Assembly: GCA_016742255.1 (NCBI GenBank)
Contig: JACVCB010000051.1
Span: 1-12,992 of the forward strand
From: Leptospira sp.
Lineage (GTDB): Bacteria; Spirochaetota; Leptospiria; Leptospirales; Leptospiraceae
Direction of reading: 5' to 3'
DNA length: 12,992 bases
The notes under the pieces are model-generated. The model made no database searches, was not told the origin of the DNA, and saw only the letters and a program-made list of their open reading frames with translations. Shown here piece after piece: positions 1 to 5,723 of the stretch (the stretch's first letter is position 1; each line of letters starts with the position of its first letter). The translations under genes were made by a program, and so were the position numbers.

Positions 1-1856
1 TTCGGTTTGGTGATCCAAAAGAACCTCGCTATAAATTCTTACTCACTCGTGCGGTCAAAGGGATTGGTGATTATGGGAACTCTCTCGGAATCGCTGTGGG
101 TGGTGGTGAACTTTTTATCCACCCTACCTTTACTAAAAATCCACTTGTGAATGCAATGACTGTGGGAATCGCCAAACACGATGAAATGGCTTCTGCCTCA
201 ACCAAAGGCCAAGTCGGAAACAAAGTGTACATTGTTGGTGCGACGACTGGTCGTGACGGGATCCATGGTGCAAGTTTTGCTTCCAAAGACCTTACCAAAG
301 AATCAGAAGAAAAACGTTCTGCCGTTCAGGTGGGAGATCCCTTTATGGAAAAACTTCTGATGGAAGCATCCCTCGAAGCCATCCAAAAGAAACTCCTTGT
401 CGGAATCCAAGATATGGGTGCAGCAGGAATCTCTTGTGCCACATCTGAAATGAGTGCCAAAGGAAAAACGGGAATGGATGTGGATTTAGACAAAGTCCCA
501 CTCCGCGAAGGGGACATGAATGCCTATGAAATCATGTTATCCGAATCCCAAGAACGTATGCTTGTGATCCCAGAAGTGGGAAAAGAAGGAGAACTTGTTT
601 CCATCTTCCACAAATGGGGGTTAAATGCTGTTGAGATCGGAACTGTCACTGGTGACGGAATTTTGCGCATTCGTAAAAACGGATCTCTCAAAGCGGAAAT
701 CCCAGCGGAATCCCTTGTCCTTGGTGGTGGTGCCCCAAGGTATGTGAGGGAAGAAAAAAGACCATCTTACTTAGATGAGGTGGTAAAATTTGATCCAAAC
801 AAAATCCCCGATCTAAAACCTGACACAGTCCCTCAATCTCTCAATAGTCTACTATCTTCCCTAAACATCAGTTCCAGAAGGCCACTTTACGAACAATACG
901 ACACAGAAGTGGGTCTTGTCAAAGTAGTAGAACCTGGTGAAGACGGTGGTCTTGTCCGAATCCCTGGAACCAAAAAAGGGATTGCTGTCGCCACAGACTG
1001 TAACTCACGTTATACCTATTTAAACCCATACGAAGGGGCACAAATTGCGGTTTGTGAATCGGCAAGAAACGTTGCAGCAACAGGTGCCGAACCTTATGGA
1101 GTGACAAACAACCTCAACTTTGGAAATCCCTACATCCCAGAAAACTATTATGTGTTCAGTGAATGTGTGAGAGGCCTTGGGGATGCATGTCGTTTCCTAG
1201 GACTCCCTGTTACGGGTGGAAACGTTTCCTTTTACAACGAATCCCCCGAAGGACCTGTGTTTCCAACACCTACCATTGGTATGGTGGGAGTGATCGACGA
1301 TGTATCGAAAGGACTACGCACCTATCCCAAAACAGACGAAGGAGTGAAGTATGCACTTGTTGGTGATTTTTTACCCACAATTTCTGCCTCTGAGTATTTG
1401 TACAGGTCCCAAGGCCTTGATACAGGTGCCATTCCAAAAATATCGTTAGCAAAAGAAAAACAAACCATTGATGCCCTGATCCAATGCCGCAAACAAGGAA
1501 TTTTGACCTCCGCCAAAGACTTGTCACTCGGTGGCCTCCTTGTAGCACTCGCAAAAATTGTGATTGTTGGGAAAAAAGGAATCGAAGCCAACCTAAGTGA
1601 ATTACAAACAAAAATTCCAAGGTTAGATACTTTGTGTTTTGGTGAAACAGGTGCTAGTTTTATTGTGAGTTATCTACCAAAGGATGAAGCAAAAGTGAAA
1701 GAATCATTTGAAAAGAATGGTTTGTCATTTTATTTCTTAGGAACATCAAGTTCTAAAAACTCCCTTTCCGTCAAAGGAGAGGGTTTTCATTGGGAATGGA
1801 CAACCAAATCACTTGAAGTGGAATTTGAAAGTGGATTAAAATCCTATTTCGAATAG
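1..1856 (+). CDS. purL: Phosphoribosylformylglycinamidine synthase subunit PurL, 5' truncated by window
   Basis: Large subunit of FGAM synthase. It makes FGAM from FGAR, ATP and ammonia from glutamine, the fourth step of de novo purine synthesis, in the cytosol. The reading frame is open from base 3, giving 617 residues up to the TAG. It begins in a GDPKEPRYKF block followed by GDYGNSLGIAVGGGE, so roughly the first 120 residues, including the N-terminal catalytic region, lie outside the window. Visible family blocks are GRDGIHGASF, VQVGDPFMEK, GIQDMGAAG, LSESQERML, then in the second AIRS-like half CNSRYTYLNPYEGA, ATGAEPYGVTNNLNFGNP and PVTGGNVSFYNE. The protein is of the stand-alone (non-fused, Bacillus-type) PurL class, which needs separate PurS and PurQ; neither is in view. 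The next gene follows after 32 bp. No internal damage is seen. Confidence 0.97.
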   Translation, partial: RFGDPKEPRYKFLLTRAVKGIGDYGNSLGIAVGGGELFIHPTFTKNPLVNAMTVGIAKHDEMASASTKGQVGNKVYIVGATTGRDGIHGASFASKDLTKESEEKRSAVQVGDPFMEKLLMEASLEAIQKKLLVGIQDMGAAGISCATSEMSAKGKTGMDVDLDKVPLREGDMNAYEIMLSESQERMLVIPEVGKEGELVSIFHKWGLNAVEIGTVTGDGILRIRKNGSLKAEIPAESLVLGGGAPRYVREEKRPSYLDEVVKFDPNKIPDLKPDTVPQSLNSLLSSLNISSRRPLYEQYDTEVGLVKVVEPGEDGGLVRIPGTKKGIAVATDCNSRYTYLNPYEGAQIAVCESARNVAATGAEPYGVTNNLNFGNPYIPENYYVFSECVRGLGDACRFLGLPVTGGNVSFYNESPEGPVFPTPTIGMVGVIDDVSKGLRTYPKTDEGVKYALVGDFLPTISASEYLYRSQGLDTGAIPKISLAKEKQTIDALIQCRKQGILTSAKDLSLGGLLVALAKIVIVGKKGIEANLSELQTKIPRLDTLCFGETGASFIVSYLPKDEAKVKESFEKNGLSFYFLGTSSSKNSLSVKGEGFHWEWTTKSLEVEFESGLKSYFE

Positions 1857-1888
1857 ACAAGTTTCAAATTACAGGGAGGATATGCCAG

Positions 1889-3175
1889 ATGCGTGTTCTT
1901 CCTGTTTGGTTCCTTTTTCTCATTTTCACAATCCAATGTACAAGTCTTGCAAAACGCCAAGACTATGAAGATTCCCTTCGTTCTTACAAAAAAGCAGCGA
2001 TTGACAATGCACTCACAACGTTACCTCGAAACGAACGAAAAGGTTTTATTGCTGTATTAGAAAAAGCTCATCTTTCCTTTCTTTCTGGAGGAAGAGAATT
2101 CCAAGACTTGGAATCTCTCGCAGAAGCAAGTAAAGAACGCCTACGATTTAGTGCTTCTAGAACTCTAAAATCATTTTTTTATATGGAATCAGAAGATGGA
2201 TATTATGCATCAGAAGCAGAAATCATCTACTTACACATCTTACTAGGACTCTACTATTCACGAGTGGAACAATATGAAAAAGCAAAAATCCAAGCAAGGT
2301 ATGCTGGTAATTTGTTAAGTGGAGAATGGAGCGCAGAAGGCCAGTTTGATGACCCCACCTTACGGTTATTACTTGCAACTCTATGGCTTTCAACTGGTGC
2401 CAGAGAAGAAGCGATGGTGGATTTTCGTAGAGCGACTCAAATGAAACCACAATCTTCAACAATTCGTTCGTTTGCAAACGAGATGGTTCCAATGGATGGT
2501 GAGTTTATCTTTGTGTTTGGGGGTCCAGGTGCCGAACCAGAAATGGATCCTTCTGCCAATCTCAATTTTATCCGTGGTCTAAGGAATCTGAAGTTTACAA
2601 CTTCTGGAAAACAAAGTTCTCTCCTACTTGTCGACAAATCCAAATCCATCCAATTGAGTTTAGAAAAAGGAACATTGGGATGGTACGAACGCCATCTCAT
2701 CCGAGACAATGAAATCGCAGAACTCGTCCAAGATTCTAAATACTTCCAATTGATGTCTGCAACAGCAATCAAGGAAGGAACAAAAGGGACTCTTAAGATC
2801 ACAGGTTCCATCCTTGCTGGTGTGACTGTCATTGCACTCGGTGCTGGAATTGTGTATATAGGTGCAGAAATACGCTCAGGTGAAGTGATGGGACTTGGAT
2901 TTGTTACCATGGTTGCTGGGTTTCAACTAGGTCGTGAATGGATTGGCAGGTCCATCCACCAAACCAAAACAAATATCAAAGAAGATTTGGATGTATCCAA
3001 TGAATACAGATATGTCCGTTTTTTCCCTGAATATGTGTGGATTGGTAAATCAAAAACAAAATTAAACGAACCAACCTTGACTTCAAACCAAGGCCCTGTC
3101 ACTTACCACCTTACGCCCGCTATGGGGAAAATCAAAGTTAGGTTTGGATTTGTTCCGGATGTTCAGAACCCGTAA
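1889..3175 (+). CDS. Large TPR-like lipoprotein with a central hydrophobic hairpin (COG3014-like)
   Basis: The 428-residue product has a signal peptide ending in a lipobox-like TIQC with Cys17, so it is probably a lipoprotein. The start is set by a strong GGGAGGA at 1874-1880, 8 nt before the ATG. Residues 20-200 are helical and repeat-like; the stretch around 105-190 (EIIYLHILLGLYYSRVEQYEKAK and what follows to about MKPQSS) reads like tetratricopeptide helices. Residues 204-290 look like a beta-rich domain beginning GEFIFVFGGPGAEPEMDP. Two hydrophobic Gly-rich segments lie at about 304-326 and 332-348, then a beta-rich tail. From memory this order resembles the COG3014 lipoproteins, which in other bacteria often sit beside LpoB. 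An LpoB-like gene lies convergent and overlapping here, which supports that reading. The exact role is not known to me. Confidence 0.85.
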   Translation: MRVLPVWFLFLIFTIQCTSLAKRQDYEDSLRSYKKAAIDNALTTLPRNERKGFIAVLEKAHLSFLSGGREFQDLESLAEASKERLRFSASRTLKSFFYMESEDGYYASEAEIIYLHILLGLYYSRVEQYEKAKIQARYAGNLLSGEWSAEGQFDDPTLRLLLATLWLSTGAREEAMVDFRRATQMKPQSSTIRSFANEMVPMDGEFIFVFGGPGAEPEMDPSANLNFIRGLRNLKFTTSGKQSSLLLVDKSKSIQLSLEKGTLGWYERHLIRDNEIAELVQDSKYFQLMSATAIKEGTKGTLKITGSILAGVTVIALGAGIVYIGAEIRSGEVMGLGFVTMVAGFQLGREWIGRSIHQTKTNIKEDLDVSNEYRYVRFFPEYVWIGKSKTKLNEPTLTSNQGPVTYHLTPAMGKIKVRFGFVPDVQNP

Positions 3176-3729
3176 CCTTCTACTCGGCTTTTTTTAAGAA
3201 AGTTAGTTTGTTCACTCCAAACGATTTGATTCGTTTCCAAACTCACAAGAAAAAGAGTCACTGTGATGTATTGAATTTTTGTTCCTGATTCGAAATTAAC
3301 TACTTCATTGATCTCACCTTTAATTTGATGGGATGGGGACTTAAACTTTCCAACTGCCAAACGAGAATCGGAAGAAACCATTCCTGTTTTTCCAAATGCC
3401 ATTTCTTTGGTTGCATCTTCCCGAACAGAGGTATCAACAAAAGGAATCTTATCTTTTGTAAGTTGGTTTAGAATTTCATTGGTAATTAGTTTTGTATCAA
3501 TATGTTCCGACGTACTATTCTGTAACTTTCTCCATTCTAAAAAACCAGTCTTCATTTCTGTTTTATAATATACTGATAAAGAATGGCTCATACTTTTTAC
3601 AGTTTCTTTTACTTCCACAACCCCCCATTGTTTGGTGGCCTTGGCGTTTTCTGGTTTTTGGTAAGATGTCGCAGTCGAACAACTAACAAGAATAAACGAT
3701 ACGAAAAAAATTAAAAATTTCTGATGCAT
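3163..3729 (-). CDS. LpoB-like outer-membrane lipoprotein (penicillin-binding-protein activator family)
   Basis: This 188-residue product starts MHQKFLIFF, has a hydrophobic signal and the lipobox LVSC with Cys17. An upstream in-frame ATG at 3840 would add 37 residues before the signal and run through a GC-rich hairpin, so I reject it. The mature part shows the LpoB pattern. First comes TNEILNQLTKDKIPFVDTS. It is followed by KEMAFGKTGMVSSDSRLAVGK, then a beta sandwich strand HQIKGEINEV and the closing TLFLVSLETNQIVWSEQ. In Gammaproteobacteria LpoB spans the periplasm to activate PBP1b; whether this protein does the same is inference. Its stop lies inside the 3' end of the convergent TPR-like lipoprotein gene (13-bp overlap), and no terminator is visible between them. 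Confidence 0.85.
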   Translation of the reverse strand: MHQKFLIFFVSFILVSCSTATSYQKPENAKATKQWGVVEVKETVKSMSHSLSVYYKTEMKTGFLEWRKLQNSTSEHIDTKLITNEILNQLTKDKIPFVDTSVREDATKEMAFGKTGMVSSDSRLAVGKFKSPSHQIKGEINEVVNFESGTKIQYITVTLFLVSLETNQIVWSEQTNFLKKSRVEGYGF

Positions 3730-3782
3730 AGGTGTTAGTTTGGGATGGGAATTGGAGTTTGGCAAGAAGTTTGCGGTGGTAT

Positions 3783-3804
3783 CCCCGCCCGATTTTGGGT
3801 GGGG
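3783..3804. repeat. GC-rich hairpin upstream of the LpoB-like gene
   Basis: CCCCGCCC and GGGTGGGG pair around a GATTTT loop (8 bp, one G·T). The flanks GTGGTAT and ACCCGCCACCC are also G/C-run rich, unlike neighbouring DNA. It lies in the 5' leader of the minus-strand LpoB-like gene. It could be an interspersed repeat or a leader hairpin. No second copy is present in the window. Confidence 0.4.
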
Positions 3805-3982
3805 AACTGGACCCGCCACCCAATGAGTCTCCTCTACCATGAAGTCTCATTTTTCACAAACGTTTCCCTTCAATTCCCTATTTTTTTGAAAACTTGTTCA
3901 TCTTTTGGTTGGCGTATGGTTTTGGCGCCTCATTCGATCCAACACCAAACCATTCTCGTGACAGGACCAGGCTACTCCGGGG

Positions 3983-4038
3983 TGCGCGTTCGCTCCCGTC
4001 TGCCATAGGCAGACCAAGCCCTCCGTATCCTTGGCGCA
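3983..4038. other. Branched hairpin element in an intergenic region
   Basis: A closing stem TGCGC/GCGCA (3983-3987 with 4034-4038) encloses a perfect 7-bp hairpin GTCTGCC-ATA-GGCAGAC (3998-4014) and a second hairpin CCAAG/CTTGG (4014-4018 with 4030-4034). It is GC-rich in a plain intergenic region (3841-4126) that holds no convincing gene. It may be a genomic repeat or a structured leader of the gene at 4127. It does not fit a tRNA. Confidence 0.4.
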
Positions 4039-4085
4039 AACTCAATCTATTAGGGTTTGTTTCCTAGATTCGAAGAAATATTGTC

Positions 4086-4113
4086 TTGAAAGTTTTGTTT
4101 CCGTTGGCATACT
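4086..4113 (+). promoter_or_regulatory. Possible sigma-70-type promoter for the gene at 4127
   Basis: TTGAAA (4086-4091) is followed after 16 bp by CATACT (4108-4113), which would start transcription a few bases before the ATG at 4127. No clear Shine-Dalgarno sequence lies between, so the message would be nearly leaderless. This is based on consensus only. Confidence 0.3.
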
Positions 4114-4126
4114 TCAGCATTAATAT

Positions 4127-4504
4127 ATGGGCAAATTCATCTTTCGTTTCAGTTTATTCCTCATCCTACTCGCGATTCTGTTTGCGGGTTATACTTGGCT
4201 TACCCTCACTTGGAGTTATTCGGAAGGAGACCGTGCCGGTTACATCCAAAAACTCTCCAAAAAAGGTTGGGTTTGTAAAACTTGGGAAGGTGAAATGGCA
4301 CTTGTGACCATGCCAGGTACAATGACCGAAAAGTTTTATTTCAGCATCCGTGATGAATCGATAGCCGAACAATTAAACGGTTCTATTGGTAAACGTGTGG
4401 TATTAGAATACGAAGAACACATTGGTGTTCCCTTCAGTTGTTTTGCTGAAACCAGATATTTTGTAACGGGTGTAAAAACGGTTGGAGAAGTCCCTCCTCT
4501 CTAA
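4127..4504 (+). CDS. Small membrane-anchored conserved protein
   Basis: This 125-residue product has one N-terminal transmembrane segment (about residues 7-27, FSLFLILLAILFAGYTW). A compact soluble domain follows, containing YSEGDRAGYIQKLSKKGW, KTWEGEMAL, a middle FYFSIRDESIAEQL and a C-terminal GKRVVLEYEEH with TRYFVTGV. From memory the pattern 'YSEGDRAG...SKKG...KTWEGE...YFVTGV' occurs in a widespread family of unassigned small membrane proteins in several bacterial phyla. No catalytic residues are recognised. There is no Cys at a lipobox position, so the segment is most likely an anchor and not a lipoprotein signal. An overlapping longer frame from 4086 is set aside. The gene stands alone and ends in a good terminator 16 bp after the stop codon. 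Confidence 0.8.
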   Translation: MGKFIFRFSLFLILLAILFAGYTWLTLTWSYSEGDRAGYIQKLSKKGWVCKTWEGEMALVTMPGTMTEKFYFSIRDESIAEQLNGSIGKRVVLEYEEHIGVPFSCFAETRYFVTGVKTVGEVPPL

Positions 4505-4519
4505 AATTTCCTCACAAAC

Positions 4520-4561
4520 AAACGACCACCAAACGTGTATTCATCGATGTTGGTCGTTTTT
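4520..4561 (+). terminator. Rho-independent terminator
   Basis: AAACGACCA (4520-4528) pairs perfectly with TGGTCGTTT (4551-4559), followed by more T. The 22-nt loop is long, but the 9-bp stem, the T run and the place just after the stop at 4504 fit a terminator for the small membrane protein gene. Confidence 0.7.
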
Positions 4562-4767
4562 CCTTTTGCATCCAACGTTTATTTGAATGTTTCCATTCCT
4601 CCCTCTACTCGATTACTACCATTCCAACATTTGATTTTCATTGAGTAACCGTTGGATTCGCTATGGTTTTAGAACCGATCTTAAATATTTTTTCCGAATT
4701 ATGTCTCTTTAAATCCTGTTCTTCGGATTTTACAGGGAGTGAAAAAAGATAACGAGGGAAATTTCAC

Positions 4768-4799
4768 TTTACATATTTTTACTATACATATAAATAGTA
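4768..4799 (+). promoter_or_regulatory. Promoter-like sequence overlapped by a 20-nt palindrome (candidate operator)
   Basis: TTTACA (4768-4773) and TATAAA (4789-4794) resemble -35 and -10 boxes, with a short 15-bp spacer. Over the -10 lies the imperfect palindrome TACTATACATATAAATAGTA (4780-4799): 6-bp perfect arms TACTAT/ATAGTA around a central ATAT. The ATG at 4802 follows at once, so transcripts would be leaderless. The placement suits repression of the polymerase operon. It does not match the Leptospira LexA boxes I remember (TTTGN5CAAA, TTGTAN10TACAA). Confidence 0.4.
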
Positions 4800-4801
4800 T
4801 T

Positions 4802-5410
4802 ATGGATCTCGCGGAACAAACCCACTACTCTTCCACAAATATCTACGAACCAATACAAAATTGGAACCAAAAGGATTTGGGACTTCTGACGGGAGAAAGG
4901 GGGATGTACAAACTTGCCCACTATTGGCAATACGCACTGGTTTGTTCAGGTTTCCAGGTGTTTAACTTGGATTGTGCCATCCGCTTCAATCCCTTCACCA
5001 TAACAGAAGAGACAAGGAAACAAAACTTAGCCCCAGAACCTTTTTTGGAACAAATTCAAATCCAAAGAGCTTTCACCCCTTACCAAATCCTGGATGCTCT
5101 CCAAAATATTCTGAAAGAAAAAAGAGAAAATACCATCTATTTCTTGTTAGCCCCTTGTAAACAATTTCTGGATGGGGATGTAAAAGATGACGAAGGAATT
5201 TATTTATTAAATTTGATGCTTGGTTTTATTGAAAAATTTCCAACAGAAAATGTCCCTCTTCTTGTCATTGAATCATGGACCTATTCTCATAAAAATTTTA
5301 AACTTTTTTTCCCAAAACTTTTACGGGCTTCTCAAACCCTATGGGAACTCAAAACAGAAAAAGGACTCTCAAGGATCCGCACAAGAAAAACATCTATCAC
5401 TGGAGCATAA
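4802..5410 (+). CDS. RecA/ImuA-like fold protein with degenerate Walker A, first gene of the polymerase operon
   Basis: The product is 202 residues from the ATG at 4802. A GTG at 4739 would give 223 residues, but the AGGGAG directly abuts it with no spacing and the extra 21 residues look non-native. The start is therefore uncertain. The chain begins as a RecA-type core: a strand and loop GLLTGERGMYKL at residues 27-38, where a P-loop (GxxxxGKT) would be. The Gly and Lys are kept, but the second Gly is Tyr and the Ser/Thr is Leu. Then come VCSGFQVFNLDCAIRFNPF, the Rad51-like QIQIQRAFTPYQILDAL, and a hydrophobic strand NTIYFLLAPC. ATP hydrolysis is therefore doubtful. The gene ends 1 bp before the MGRT protein gene and probably shares its transcript. 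By analogy with ImuA next to DnaE2, I infer a polymerase accessory factor. Confidence 0.7.
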   Translation: MDLAEQTHYSSTNIYEPIQNWNQKDLGLLTGERGMYKLAHYWQYALVCSGFQVFNLDCAIRFNPFTITEETRKQNLAPEPFLEQIQIQRAFTPYQILDALQNILKEKRENTIYFLLAPCKQFLDGDVKDDEGIYLLNLMLGFIEKFPTENVPLLVIESWTYSHKNFKLFFPKLLRASQTLWELKTEKGLSRIRTRKTSITGA

Positions 5411-5411
5411 A

Positions 5412-5669
5412 ATGGGACGAACCATTTCCCCTTATTCACGTCAAATGTTACAAATCGAAGAAAACTTATCTGATTTCAGAAGAGCACTCAGAAAAGTGGA
5501 CCAAGAGATTTATGATGATCTCATTCGAATCGCCAAATTACAGGTGCAAGCTGGTGTAATGGCTTCACTCCCCTATCCAATTGATTCTATGCTTTTATCG
5601 ATGATGATTGAATTAAAAAAAGAGTTAAATGAACTAAAAAGGAAATTTCCGGAAGAAACTAAACTTTAG
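5412..5669 (+). CDS. Small helical 'MGRT' protein of the polymerase operon
   Basis: This 85-residue product starts MGRTISPYSRQ. GGAG at 5402-5405 is 6 nt before this ATG, and the upstream gene stops 1 nt earlier, so I choose 5412. The longer open frame from 5220 merely overlaps the upstream gene. The protein is almost wholly helical: ENLSDFRRALRKVDQEIYDDLIRIAKLQVQAG, then a hydrophobic MLLSMMIELKKELNELKRKF that can form a short coiled coil. From memory it resembles a small family with an MGRT start and an 'FRRALR..D...DL' block (DUF8156-like, which I cannot confirm). It may bridge the RecA-like protein and the polymerase. That role is inferred from gene order only. Confidence 0.75.
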   Translation: MGRTISPYSRQMLQIEENLSDFRRALRKVDQEIYDDLIRIAKLQVQAGVMASLPYPIDSMLLSMMIELKKELNELKRKFPEETKL

Positions 5670-5723
5670 CGAATATTAATTCCCAAAATGATAGTTCTGA
5701 AGTGAATTCAAGTCCAGCTCAAA

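Noticed and set aside
3730..3840. Longer start of the LpoB-like gene at 3840
   Set aside because: It would place 37 residues before the lipoprotein signal and translate a GC-rich hairpin; MHQKFLIFF at 3729 is the natural signal start.
3745..4008. Plus-strand ORF of 87 codons opposite the LpoB-like leader
   Set aside because: It runs through both hairpin elements, has no ribosome site and shows no recognisable protein pattern.
3983..4038. tRNA-like cloverleaf
   Set aside because: Only about 56 nt, with no acceptor CCA-type end, no T-loop GTTCRANYC and no plausible anticodon arm.
4562..4767. LexA box upstream of the polymerase operon
   Set aside because: I looked for TTTGN5CAAA and TTGTAN10TACAA and found no match; only the unrelated palindrome at 4780-4799 stands out.
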